Below are positions 11,765-26,234 of a stretch of 64,000 nt of DNA, piece after piece. The notes under the pieces were generated by a model, which was not told the DNA's origin, made no database searches, and was given only the letters and a program-made list of their open reading frames with translations. Made by a program: the position numbers and the translations under genes. The stretch spans positions 22,714,769-22,778,768 of the forward strand of contig NC_135505.1 of the NCBI RefSeq assembly GCF_052857255.1, written 5' to 3'. The stretch comes from Amblyomma americanum (Eukaryota > Arthropoda > Arachnida > Ixodida > Ixodidae). How positions within the stretch are numbered: the first letter of the stretch is position 1; every line of letters begins with the position of its first letter.

Positions 11765-12557
11765 CCAGCTGCGACGGCTTCGTTTCTGCCACTTCCACTG
11801 TTGAGGAGCCGCACGACCCACATACTACTGATTCGACCCCATGTGCCGAAGCACACTTATTTATTCCGTCTTGCTCCACACCCGGGGAGCATTTTCACCC
11901 GGCCCTTCAGCCGTCCTCGCATCCAGACTTAGTGGCGGCGACAGCCCTGTCTTCTCGTCCGCTTTGCACCGTCGGTTACCATCCACCGGTAGAGAATGTA
12001 CCGGCCTGCGAAGACTGTCCGGCTTCAGCAGCATCCTCTGTGCTTGCTGCAACGCCCACGTTGCCCGCAGTCACCATTACTGGCCCCCGCCTGGTCTATT
12101 TGACAGTATCGGAAGCATGCACTGCAGTGCCCCCGTCTGGGCCACATCTTCCTGATCGCTCTCTTCCGGACACCCATCACATTCAGCGGCCGGCCCACTG
12201 CAGGCTGCATTCACCGCGCTATTGTCGCACCTGCACGTCACCTGTCCGCAGCAGCCTTTCAGACACCCTTTGTCGCCGCTGTGGCTCTTTTGCCCCTCAC
12301 CACTCACCCTCGGACACCCGGCATCAAGTGCGTTCGCCTTCACCCTGACCGCCTCTTCCTCGGCCATCACGCTTCAGCCTTGGCCGACCGCCCGAAGCCT
12401 GAGGCCTTTTACCGACAGCTCCACCCGGCCTCCTTCTCGCTTTACACACAGGCTTTCTCTGACGTCCCCGTTCCACCCTGCATACAACCTCGCTGTTCGT
12501 CAACGAGATCGCTCATCTCTTTCGCGAATTTGTCGCTAGATGGGGGAGGGGGGGGGC

Positions 12558-12692
12558 TGTAGCGTGCAGCGTTGTGCCCGGCACCATAAGAAGTCGACAT
12601 ACCCCAGCACACTCGGCGGGCGCGCAGATCAGAATTCGTTGGCTACGCGATCGGACTTCGGTGCTGCGCCTTCTCGGCTTGCCTGCGTGACA
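12558..12692 (+). repeat. 3' LTR of gag-only gypsy element
   Basis: It starts TGTAGCGTGCAGCGTT right after the polypurine tract, ends CTGCGTGACA, and is followed by the GACT target duplication. It has about 30 extra bases relative to the left LTR. Confidence 0.75.
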
Positions 12693-12696
12693 GACT

Positions 12697-13428
12697 TATT
12701 AATGAAGCAAGCATGCTAGCCTTCCAACTATTAATAGCTATTGTAGACTGGACACCTACCTTTCAAGCGACTGATACTGTATGAGCACACGATATATTCC
12801 TCCGTCATGTAGTATGCCTACGGGGCATTTTAAATATAAATTAATAAATTAAATGACCAAACATTATCACGTAGCTGCACGATAGTGCGTTTCCTCTCGT
12901 AGAATGTAGAAAGAATAAAAAGTGGGCGAAACCTCCCATTGACGTCACGATTTTAAAAAGAAAAATAAGTCTCGACAGGTGTTTTGCAGCCTTTATTAAA
13001 ACTATATGACCGAAATATCATGCTGAGTTTAAAAAGTTATCAGCAAATTAAATTGCGGTATTAAAAAGACTCGAAATACTTACTATGAAAAGAAGTTTGC
13101 TAATGATTTTTAATAAACTTCCAAACGCACGGCAGACTGCAAATGCGCTAATGTCCAAATGCCGCTTAAAAAAACTTTTCTGAGCTGACAGTTGACGGCA
13201 GACCATGATCGAGAGGAAGACTTGCGAATAAATTTGATGAAGACTTTTTAAAATCAGAGGCTTTGTTGTTCCATGCTGAGTGGTTGTGATCATAGCCGGT
13301 ATAATCATGGACACAATTTTACGGAATGTGGATTCGTAGAAAAGAATTTACTTCCTCGTCTCTCCAGCTGCTACTAAATTGCCATTAGTCCCATCGAATG
13401 GAGGACGCATGTCCGTTCAATTTATGTG
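12697..13428. other. Intron 5 segment, nothing recognised
   Basis: AT-rich sequence with short open frames only. No repeat relation to other parts of the window was noticed. Confidence 0.5.
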
Positions 13429-13776
13429 CTATGGAAAGAAAAATGATACGTGTAACGTTAAGAGACCGGAAGCGGGCAGAGTGGGTGAGAGAACAAACGC
13501 GGGTTAATGACATTCTAGTCGAAATCAAGAGGAAGAAATGGGCTTGGGCAGGGCATGTAATGCGATGGCAAGAGAACCACTGGTCCTTTAGGGTAACAGA
13601 GTGGATTCCAAGAGAAAGCAAGCGTAGCAGGGGTCGGCAGAATGTTAGGTGATTAAGAAGTTTGCGGGCGTATGGTGGGCGCATCTGGCAAAATACCGGT
13701 TAATTGGGGATACGTGGGAGAGGCCTTTGCCCTGAAGTGGGCGTAGTCAGGCTGATGCTGATGATGATGATGCTTA
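13429..13776 (+). mobile_element. RTE-type LINE 3' fragment, copy B
   Basis: It reads in one frame through VTLRDRKRAEWVREQTRVND and ILVEIKRKKWAWAGHVMR, nearly identical to copies at 5400 and 34700. It then ends in GGCTGATGCTGATGATGATG. This is a 5'-truncated insertion of the RTE family. Confidence 0.85.
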
Positions 13777-13989
13777 AAAGTGCAAAAATAAATTTTTTAC
13801 CCAACCCACATCTCGCAAACTTTTGTTCTTACTGTACATAGTATCGAACATCAAAAATTCGCTTTTTTGGTTCCCTACCGCTCAACCAGAAATCAACGGC
13901 CTTTTACTGAATCTGAAGAATGTCAGTGCATGTGCAGAGGACAGAATCTAATCGAAGACCATAACGTCAGTCTTCCATATCAAGTGAGC

Positions 13990-14520
13990 ATTAAGCTTAA
14001 TGTTCTATTACAAAAATAATATGTAATTTGAGGAATGACACTTCTATTAATCAACAGTTATTTTTCACGAACGGAGTTCAGAATACATACATCACCGAGG
14101 CTAAGTCAAGCAGTTCAGTACACATACATCACCGAAGCTAAGTCAAGCATAGGCCACATATGGCATGGCGTACCTCAGGCATTCATATTTCGTTCACAGT
14201 TCTTTGTATAAATATGCGGCATTATCAATGCATCTCATTCACCAGACATAAAACTATACGCCTACGACAAGAACGTACTTTTTTATGGAAAAGAATGAGA
14301 TATCCTTGAAATAAAAGCAAACATATCGCTAGCAGATCTTTCCCAATGGTTTGGAATGGACTAATTTCAACTGAATACGAAGAAAATAAGTATAGAGGGT
14401 TTCCCCCTAGAAGAAAGCAGATCGAAATAGATACCGAAATCGAATTCCAGGCTCGTACATTTGAACGAGTATCATCTCATGAATTTCTTGGAGTTTTGTT
14501 CCAAGATAACATAACTCAGG
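13990..14520 (+). mobile_element. Old CR1-like LINE reverse transcriptase fragment
   Basis: Shifted frames give GVPQAFIF, a diverged form of the RT G-V-P-Q-G-S motif. SHSPDIKLYAYDKNVLFYG follows at the place of the F/Y-A-D-D motif (here Y-D). Then SLADLSQWFG and SSHEFLGVLF, as expected after the RT palm. The fragment is heavily decayed. The Ruka-like SINE sits at its right edge. Confidence 0.5.
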
Positions 14521-14521
14521 C

Positions 14522-14756
14522 CCGCCGCGGTGGCTCATTGGTTGTGGTGCTCGGCTGCTGACCCGAAAGACGCGGGTTCGATCCTGGCCGCGGTGGTCGA
14601 ATTCCGATGGAGGCGGAATTCTAGAGGCCCGTGTGCTGTGCGATGTCAGTGCACGTTAAAGAAATATAGACGTTCGAAATTTCTAGAGCCCTTCACTACG
14701 GTGTACCTCACAGTCCGAGTCGCTTTGGGACGTTAAAACCAAAGCCATCCCAAAAC
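14522..14756 (+). mobile_element. Ruka-like tRNA-derived SINE
   Basis: The head reads CCGCCGCGGTGGCTCATTGG, with a pol III A box around TGGCTCATTGG (14531-14541). The B box is GGTTCGATC at 14575-14583. The body contains GAGGCCCGTGTGCTGTGCGA and CACGTTAAAGAAATATAGAC. The 3' part contains GAGTCGCTTTGGGACGTTAA. This order matches the Ruka SINE described from Rhipicephalus ticks, from memory and not from a search. It is the main clue to the organism. Confidence 0.9.
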
Positions 14757-15924
14757 CATAATTTGCTCTCTCCATGTTGATATCTTCCAATCAGAGATCG
14801 CGCGAGTTATTGGACTTTTGAACTACGGAAACTTTCGCCTTCCTAGTTAAAGAAGCAGCTCTGTTATACATATATTTATTATTTATTTTGTTATTTCCTT
14901 TTTATATGGGGAACAACTATATGAACAAATATGAAAAATCCGCACATCCTACAAAAGAAAAATCTGTGCCTTATTTATTGAGAATGCACATTATCTATGC
15001 CACTCTGCTCCACTTTTTAACAAGCATTGATTGCTAACTATTTCGAATGTTATTAAAAACAGATTAGCGCTAGCCATTTTTCAACAAATTCACCCTGATT
15101 CTGATGTCTTTGCTTGGATATACCTCTACAAGGAACATCAGTAGAATACGCGATATGAAATGTGGACAAAAGGAAAGGTGCACACATACGATGGCACGCA
15201 GGAGTTGACATGTCAAATCTTTCATTTTCGAAACAGTCACCCTGCTCTACGCACCATGTTCAAGCAGAATATGACGACGACTGCTAAAGCGAGCGAAACA
15301 ATTGTAGTCTGTGAGAGTGATTCTTACATGGCACTGACAGCCAGCGTACAGATGAGCATTTGTTCTGGTAGTGTTTCATAAATCCACGCAATCACTGTCA
15401 TGGAATTTTTTTTTTTTCGTTCAAGATACGTTCTCTCTCTCTGAAGCTTCACCCATGTACAACGGTAATTGCTATCGTGCTTGGTGCAGTGCCTTTTCCG
15501 GACAGTGACATTTTTATATGTAACTCTCTTTGCCTCAATAATGCAACCGTAACCGCTGATCGCAGTCAAAACCAAGAACGGTTACCGTAAGCCACAGACC
15601 CCGTCATGCTTTAAAAATATATTTTTTTTTTTGCGTATTCGCTTCTTTGCTGTCAGTTTTGGGAAAGAAAACGGGTACTATACCAACAGCTTGTGCTCAC
15701 ACTTTATCCAGCAGCGTATTTATTTTCCGCTAATGTCCAGCTTTCTTTCGCGATATATTTTACCACGGCAACTGCTGTTGGACCAAAAAAGACAAGTCAT
15801 ACCTCACCACAGCTTATTTCTTTGCTTGCCAGGCGCAAACAGGTCCAAGCAACTCCGCATTTGTGCTCATCTGTTCGATGCAATTTCGCACCCCCTCCCC
15901 CCCCTCCTACTTGGCTTCTCGCAG
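14757..15924. other. Intron 5 end, nothing recognised
   Basis: AT-rich sequence. The last 50 bases form an unusually C-rich pyrimidine tract in front of exon 6. Short open frames here have no conserved motif. Confidence 0.5.
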
Positions 15925-16071
15925 GTGGCGCTTGCCAGCTTCGCCGTGTTCATTGCCATAGACCCGGCAAACGTGTTGGACGCCAACAAGGCTTTCGTGT
16001 CCCTCTCCCTCTTCAACATCCTGCGTGTCCCCATGGCCTTCCTGCCCATGCTCATCACCTTCACTGCCATG
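15925..16071 (+). CDS. ABCC1-like: ABCC exon 6: end of TMD1, followed by a probable GC donor
   Basis: The acceptor GCTTCTCGCAG follows a pyrimidine-rich tract (CCCCCTCCCC...). It encodes 49 codons, phase 0/0, including NVLDANKAFVSLSLFNILR and PMAFLPMLI, matching the family's last TMD1 helices. After the ATG at 16069-16071 the sequence reads GCGAGT, not GTGAGT. Ending the exon here lets the next exon join with exactly the family's spacing. A GT two bases further on (16076) gives a poor donor and a different phase. Reading on gives a stop at 16084. Confidence 0.9.
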
Positions 16072-16169
16072 GCGAGTGCACACTAATTAACACTGGGGTC
16101 TATTGCGGGCCGCATAAGCTTAGACGTAAACTCGCAACTTTGTTTCAAAATGCCACGAAAGAACGATGA

Positions 16170-16700
16170 CTCATGAAGCTGTTTCGCAGGTTAAGCTCAA
16201 AGAAAAGTTGCACCCTGTGGCTTTCGGGAATTGGAGATACAGAGAGCACCAATATTTTTTATGCAAAAGGAGACCGGAACGGATTGTCGGCGAGGTTCTC
16301 AGTCCAGAATTTTTGCCCGGTGCACGTTGCATACCGCTGGCCTGAACAAAATGCTCGACCATAGTGATGCGTGTTTGTAGGGCTTGCTTTTTGGCGACGA
16401 GGGATACTCGGGTTGACCAGATGGTGATGTCATCCCCATAGATGGTATATACGACGTCGGAGTGTGCGGATAGCTTATAGGTGAGAGGGGTCATGGCTAT
16501 ATTGAATAGCAGTGGTGATAGGACGGCCCCTTCTGGAGTGCCTTTTACAGGTGTTGGGAAGGGATACGGTATGATAGATCCGATGCCTATCGTGGCTTTC
16601 CGGGCGGTGAGGAAGGTGTAGATATATTGGAACATGCGAGAGCCACCGTGGATCTGATATGGACCTACTAGGATTGCAGAATGGGAAATGTTGTCACAGT

Positions 16701-16732
<32 letters not shown>

Positions 16733-17880
16733 GTACCCTAAGAGCCCGGTTGGGCATTACATAGGGAGGGGGGGCAGCAAATAACAAAAATGCTCAAGGG
16801 TTCACTTCATACGTAATACAGAGAAAAAAAGAATGAAAGAACAAAGTGTTAAATTTGAAATTGGGTCGGTCTTAAGCATCGTGGGCATGGTGCTGCGTGA
16901 AATAAACAAAAATATTATGTACACGCACAAGGCAAAACAAAGGTACAAAGCGGAAAGTTCAAACAGATGACAATGCTGCGCCTGATTCAAGAAATGTTAG
17001 TAACGATGAACGGAAGGACGATGATTCGTTAACAGCCACAATGCTAGCAGATGAAGCATTCCACTCCCTTATAGCCAAGACTAACGGGGAATTCTGATGT
17101 TTCTTTGTGCGAGCGAAAATTGCTTGAATTTTATGCGCATGATCGGTACGAGATAATATGTGATGTGCTGCTGTGATGTGCCTGCGTGCAAAAGATGACT
17201 GGTTGTAGTAGAGGGAGTGGAACAACGATGGGCGCAAGAATTACCGTCGTATGTGGAAGTCCAGAAGTTTTAGAGATTGTTTTATTGCAGTAACGCTCTG
17301 GTATGGAGAGTACGACCGTAGAATAAAGCATGCAGCCTTATATTGCACTGATTCTATTGAGCTGGACAAGTTTTTTTGGTGGGGATGCCATACTACCGAA
17401 CAATATTATTATGCCATAATATCAAGTGTTAGAAGAAGGTGTTCTCCGCCGGGGGACATCCCACTGAGGACTTCATTTTCAAGGAGAAAAAAGGTGTCTT
17501 GCTTGGAGAGACCTGGTCGCAAGCCGAGCATAAGAGGGGGAAAGAGACTGATCTTCAGTATAGTTTTTCAGGTGCGTTTTGATGATTTGCTCCTGTAGTT
17601 TGCCTAAGAAGGAGGTGAGCAATATGGGCCTGAGCAGAGAGGGAGGGTGGCTTGTTGGCCTTAGGGATGAGTATAACTTCTGCGTGTTTCCACTGAGGGG
17701 GCATTTTTCTTTGGGTCCACAGTTCATCATTGATGTATTGGGTACGGGCTTGAAGGGAGTCATGGAGAGGTTGCGTAGCATTGCGCTAGCGATTTTGTCG
17801 GCACATGGGGCACCAGAGCGGCTGCATGCGCGGACGGCTGCGGAGACCTCTTCATAAGTGATGGGCACGCCTTGTTTCGG
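16170..17880 (-). mobile_element. I-like LINE fragment (RT), interrupted
   Basis: Read on the minus strand, the right part (17868-17479) encodes the start of the RT: SAAVRACSRSGAPCADKIAS, then LRPILLTSFLGKLQEQI. The left part (16635-16171) encodes GTPEGAVLSPLLFNIAM and the catalytic YGDDITIW. The two parts are in the correct order and are separated by a CR1 tail at 16697-17250. Frame shifts make it inactive. Confidence 0.75.
16697..17250 (-). mobile_element. CR1-like LINE 3' tail inserted in the I-like LINE
   Basis: On the minus strand it encodes the C-terminal end of a LINE ORF2 (HKIQAIFARTKKHQ, LAIREWNASS). It then runs into a 3' untranslated part and ends in AAATAAATAAATAAATAAAT. It lies between the two halves of the I-like RT, so it inserted later. 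Confidence 0.65.
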
Positions 17881-18387
17881 GTTGGGCTGGCCGGCGTAAA
17901 TAATTCTGGGGAATTAGAAGAAACCATAAGCGAAATCTTTTACGCTCGCATAACAAGCTGAAATTTCTTTTTCAGGTTAGTAGTCTAAAAAAACGCTATT
18001 AAATACGCCATGTTTGGTGTCTCTAAGCAAGACATGAGCTGCTCTGTGATGATTCGTATTTACTAGTTGAAGGAGGTGGCAGTGATCGCATGAGAATATG
18101 ATAAACTGCAGTGGCTGCACTAGACACTTTACAATTTCAGCTACGACAAATAAACCAGGTTCTTGAGGAATGCTCCGGAGTAGGTACCGCATTCGTAGAC
18201 TCTGTGCGATCGAAAAGGAACACTTGGAGACTGTTGTGCGTGACATGCAGATGGTGTAATAAGCGATGTTAGGCACCGATGCAATAAGCTGTGTTCAGAA
18301 GATATGCAAGAAGACTGTGATCAAGCAATTAAGCAAGATTTTCTAATCCCCACACTGCTTTTGTATTAAAGTATTTCCACATTGCAG
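17881..18387. other. Intron 6 end, nothing recognised
   Basis: No repeat or conserved coding segment was recognised between the LINE and exon 7. Confidence 0.45.
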
Positions 18388-18472
18388 TTTTTAGTGTCAC
18401 TGGGGCGTATCAACAAGTACCTCCGCTCGGACGAACTGGACCCGAATGCTGTGAAACACAACGCGGAAGAAG
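18388..18472 (+). CDS. ABCC1-like: ABCC exon 7: TMD1-NBD1 connector
   Basis: The acceptor CCACATTGCAG ends at 18387 and the donor GTTTGT starts at 18473. It enters in phase 0 and leaves one base (G) of a Gly codon. It encodes VSLGRINKYLRSDELDPNAV, corresponding to the family's V-S-x-x-R-I-x-x-(F/Y)-L-x-x-x-E-L connector that leads to NBD1. An AG at 18393-18394 is an alternative acceptor, but it only works with the poor donor discussed for exon 6. Confidence 0.9.
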
Positions 18473-18594
18473 GTTTGTGCGCTTGGCTCAATCGCTATTT
18501 AGAATGCGTTATGGCGAGAGAAACGACCGGCTGTTATTAACGCGGCAGTGTTAAGGATCCCGTTCAGCGGCAACCTCGACATTGTCAGCGTGTT

Positions 18595-18840
18595 GAGAAA
18601 AGCAGGCGGCCCACCTGCAACCTTGGTCATGTGATCATGTTACGTCATCGCAACTTGCCCACCGGATTTGAGAAAACTGTCCACCGTTGCAGGTGGCAGT
18701 TAAATTAACTATTGATCACGAGAAGTCGCTCGGGATGAGCGACCTGGGTCTTAAAACCCCCCCCGGGGGCAGTGTTTGAAACAGCCACCTTCTTTGGCAG
18801 TGGCGCAACGTTTAAACGCTGCACCACTGCGCCAAGAGGG
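18595..18840 (-). mobile_element. tRNA-derived SINE (second family)
   Basis: The reverse complement starts CTTGGCGCAGTGGTGCAGCG, a tRNA-like A box TGGCGCAGTGG. A diverged B box (GGTGGCTGTTTCAAAC) lies about 50 bases on. The tail resembles that of the + strand copy at 62402-62660, including the gTCCAC... and ACCTTGGTCA(C/T)GTG blocks. The tRNA fold is not complete. Confidence 0.65.
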
Positions 18841-19428
18841 GTATGAGGACTCCCCGCTATCTATGAATGTAGAGAATGGCCAATTCTGCATATGTGGGCG
18901 TGTAGGCACTATTTAGACGACAGTAGACGACAGAGAAGGAGTATCCGTGTCAGAGAAGTGATATGCATTGAGGACCCCAGGCGGCTGAAGGGACCTATTA
19001 ACGCTATCGCGCCATACCCTTAAGGCGGAGCCTGAGCGTCTCATTTTTTTTAAAGCATTATTAAAGCTTTGTTACAGGGGCCATAATCGGTGTGAAAGTC
19101 AGAAACTGTGCAATCATTTCAAGCGGTTCCAGCGCCTTGTCGTGGATATTCCTCTATGTTCCCGTCCTTCTGCACTGAAATGACTTACAATGTCGCTACA
19201 TTTACAATTAGCCAAGATTTCTTTCCTTCTTATGAATAGTAAAAAATGTAATAGTCACTGCTGTCCCCACAAGAAGCAAGAGGGTGGCTTATCCAGTATA
19301 AATAATTTCCTTACTTCTGCTCATCCGCGTGCGGCACCTCTTGCTTTAAGGAAGTGTGTGGGCTCTAGTACCGCTTCTGGAATTGTGGCCCTTTCATAAA
19401 AAAGAAATTACGATTGCTTTTGCTGCAG
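18841..19428. other. Intron 7 remainder, nothing recognised
   Basis: Plain intron sequence; no repeat or coding motif recognised. Confidence 0.45.
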
Positions 19429-19622
19429 GCGATCCTTTGGTGATGAAGGATACCAGCTTCGCATGGTCTAAGGACTCCCAAGCCACTTTACACGACCTGA
19501 ACATCAGCATCCCCAAAGGTGCTTTGGCTGCCATCATTGGTTCGGTTGGCTCCGGGAAATCATCCATGCTTTCCGCATTCCTTGGTGACATGGTTAAGAA
19601 GAAGGGAACCGTCAACGTCAAT
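19429..19622 (+). CDS. ABCC1-like: ABCC exon 8: NBD1 A-loop and Walker A
   Basis: The acceptor TTTTGCTGCAG ends at 19428 and the donor GTAAGT starts at 19623. The first two bases complete Gly, and 64 codons follow. It shows the A-loop aromatic in SFAWSKD (stacks on adenine in this family), the β-strand segment LHDLNISIPKGALAAIIG, and Walker A GSVGSGKSSMLSA. The invariant Lys and Ser that bind ATP phosphates and Mg are intact. Confidence 0.96.
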
Positions 19623-21494
<1,872 letters not shown>

Positions 21495-22042
21495 TGAAAA
21501 AACGCGACTAAACGAAAAATACGTCCACAGATGAAAGTACTGAAATGTGAGTCTCCAAAACAGTCATCCTTAGCCCTGTCCCAAGGAATTAGGTCTGCAG
21601 GTGTTCTTAATTCTGAAGCTTCTGGATACTTTACGGATGGCGAGCTTTTCGTTTTACGCTGCGAATGCGGACATGGCTTCAATATCCGCTGCACAAGACT
21701 TAGTGTGAACTTTATTACTGATAGGGTACTTGGCGTTGCATCGTACTTAATTGTGAATGCTCAGTGAAAGGAGCTGTGTTGTGCACGGAGTGTATTTCTC
21801 ATTCTGGTGGCTAATATGGTACGATAAGTATTACCCATAAACCGTGAGATGGGAGTCATCAACTAGCCTCTTAGGTATCAGACCAACTTGCCACTTCAAG
21901 TCTGTGCACGATATTTCTGCACTCGTGACTTTCCATAAAATCAGTCTTTTGAAAACGTGACAAAATGATGGAAAGCAGGCTTTAAAGGCTCACAAGCCAA
22001 TCAAATAACATGCAATCTCTTAGGCACGCTTGGATTAAGTGG

Positions 22043-22096
22043 GCCAACGCTTGTGAATCAGTTTGCCAATGCTTGTGAATGGGTGTGCCAATGCAT
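22043..22096 (+). repeat. 22-bp tandem repeat, ~2.5 units
   Basis: Units begin GCCAACGCTTGTGAATC at 22043, GCCAATGCTTGTGAATG at 22065 and GCCAATGCATGGG at 22087. The period is exactly 22. Confidence 0.8.
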
Positions 22097-22245
22097 GGGC
22101 AAAAGTGTATCAGCAGTTCTTGAAATCCATTGCGTAAGCACAGTCTCTGTACTGTCGGAAAGAGCTAATATTTCGGTATTGACCATTATTCGGTAACACT
22201 GGGGTATTGAAATACAAAGCTGTCTAGTGGCATTGTGGCCCTTGA

Positions 22246-23960
<1,715 letters not shown>

Positions 23961-24205
23961 ACCCGCATCCTGGTGACCCACCGGCTGGCCGTGCTGCCAC
24001 AAGTGGACACTGTGGTCGTGCTGGGCGATGGAAAGATCAGCGACGTGGGCACCTACGACGAGCTGCTGACGCGGGGTGGCGCCTTCTCCGACTTCCTGGT
24101 GCAGTTCTTGCAGGAAGGCGAAGAGACCGAGGGTGTCACCGAAGAGGACATGCAACTGCTCAAGGAGATCGTCTCCCAGGTCGGCGCCTCCACAGAGCTG
24201 GCCAG
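23961..24205 (+). CDS. ABCC1-like: ABCC exon 11: NBD1 H-loop and C-terminal end
   Basis: The acceptor CTGCACGCAG ends at 23960 and the donor GTGCGT starts at 24206. It has 81 codons plus two bases (AG). It encodes TRILVTHRLAVLPQVDTVVV with the switch His of the H-loop, then GKISDVGTYDELLTRGGAF, the conserved end of the NBD. The tail is acidic (EGEETEGVTEEDMQ), beginning the inter-domain linker. The AG overhang is completed by exon 12 more than 11 kb downstream. Confidence 0.96.
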
Positions 24206-25192
24206 GTGCGTGTGCGCATACGCTTAAAGCATGGTTCAAACATCGCTCAAGGAAATGTCTGGAAGCGCGCATATTTCCATGCCTGGTGCTCCTTCCGACA
24301 TGGACACACAGTGCATCATTGCTAAGCTGGTGCATCGTGCAGGAAATGCGCCTTGTGCTCGCACTGAGTATTTCAGTCGTAAAAACTGAATATAACTTGT
24401 TGTAGAGCGCGCCGTCAAATTTACTTAGCGTCTCTGCATGAGCAAGCCTTGTGCATGTGTGTCCCTGTTTTCAAGTATACCAGCCTACTCTCGCTACGAT
24501 CAATGTTTGCATCCATGGGCAGTTAAGGCCTCGCGGTGTAACTTTTACGTCTGTAGTATTTATATCAGTGAGTATCAGTAATTCTGCTGCTGATAATTCG
24601 GAAAATCACCACCCGCTGGTATGCGGTAATGAGCACAGAAAATTGGAGCTTGAGGAGTCCCTGCGCATCGCCCCGTTAACACGCTCGGCTGCACGAGCGC
24701 GAAATGACTGGGAACACAGCTACGTGTTTTCGCCCTGTACCTTCGCTGTGCCTGTTTGAGACATAAGTGCTTGTAATGGGGCTAGTCATAACTTCAGTTT
24801 TACGAGAGCTGCGTGCTAAGAATGACACAGAGACAATTAGCGAAGACAAACAGAAACGGTTAAGCGAATTAAGCGGCTAAGCGGTACTGTTGCGCCTAAT
24901 CGTTTTTTTTTTCTTCATTAACGGTCTCCGTGTCAATGTGAGCAGCACAGGTCCAGCAAAAAGGTTTGGAAAAATGAGAGTGAGGCTCTAGGCGCGGGCT
25001 ACGTGCAGGGGGTGGTCACGTAAGGATTGCTACCGCGTGGGATGGCCTCCCGTTTGGGGTGGGCCGCCCACCGCCTGCTTCCCTCCCTCCCCTCTTCTGT
25101 ACACGCTCGGCTGCATGGACGCTTTTTGACTTCTACGACGACGACGACAAACATGGTTTTCTGGGAACCTTGACAGTAACAGATAGCGCTGC
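24206..25192. other. Intron 11 start, nothing recognised
   Basis: It includes a G/C-rich stretch at about 24980-25110 and a short (ACG)n run near 25136-25150. No identifiable element. Confidence 0.45.
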
Positions 25193-26234
25193 AAAACACC
25201 CCTGCATTTGAAGTTTGAAGTTTATTTCTTCCTTAACAAGAAAGAAGGTGCCTAGGGCAAAAAGCTGCGCGAGTAGCAGCTTAACAGGGCCTTAGTTCCT
25301 AAAGTCGGCAGTCATGTGCGGGCGTTAATTACGCTAAAATGCGTTGTATAAGACAAGAAAGTAAACAAACAAATAATAAAAGCGCTGGCTTCAAACATAA
25401 CCAAAATTAGAAATATCACGAACACACGTCAAGCAAAACAATACTGTTACATACAAAAAACAGAGAAACCACATGCGCTTGTATTATTGGCTTGAACTTA
25501 ACATTGAACAACGTACACAACAGGAACAAATTTGCAAGCTATGATAAACAAACAATGAAACAGGGGGTTTGAGGGAGAGCGGGCATATGGAATGTTCACA
25601 CAACGGACAGTGTGTTGAATGCAGCATCAAAGGATAGTTTTTTATACATGAGGCCTTTGTGCTCTAATTTGTTTATAATGGTGGTGATGTGTACTTGAGC
25701 GATCTGAGATCATAGTTGGTACGTGGTGTAGGTGCATGCCAAGTTTCGGGTGATAGCGTGTTATAAAAGTTTGTATTTTTGACCAAACCAGGGACCCGAA
25801 ATAAACAGTTGTTAGAAATTTTACGGGCAACTTGGTATGAAATTAAAAGGCGAAATTTATGAAGGCTGGTTACTCGAGCAATGCGAAGTCGTGTAAATAT
25901 GAAGTCTGTCTGGCTAAAATAAACTCCAGCAATCACTAGCATGAATTTTTGTAAGGTAAAAAGCATATTAAGATTTTGCGCTGCGGTAGTGCCCCAAACA
26001 AGGCGACAATAAAGAATGTGCGATTGAACTAAATCTCTATATAGCATAAGCTTCACTTCTTGAGGGAAGATTGACAGATGTTTACAAAATATTCCCACTG
26101 CCTTCCTATATTTACATTGAATATAGTCGACATGCTCATTCCAAGACAGACTAACAAACAGACTATCTGCAAAGATTACTCCCTATTTTTAAATGCGTTA
26201 ACTACCTCAATTATTTCATCAGAAATAAGAATAT

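Larger units (their letters stand above)
10441..12692 (+). mobile_element. Non-autonomous gypsy-like LTR retrotransposon (gag only)
   Basis: Two related LTRs flank a 2 kb interior. A 4-bp target duplication GACT sits at 10437-10440 and 12693-12696. The interior holds a gag-like reading frame and then a proline/serine-rich stretch; no protease, reverse transcriptase or integrase motif is visible. A G-rich polypurine tract (GGGGGAGGGGGGGG) immediately precedes the right LTR. The layout suggests pol was deleted. Confidence 0.75.

Noticed and set aside
8737..15924. Mutually exclusive alternative exons of the ABCC gene, as known for insect MRP
   Set aside because: I looked for second copies of neighbouring exon motifs in intron 5 and elsewhere and found none.
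16076..18394. Alternative canonical GT-AG join for exons 6 and 7
   Set aside because: It reads in frame, but the donor GTGCAC is weak and the product is one residue shorter than the family; kept as the alternative to the GC donor.
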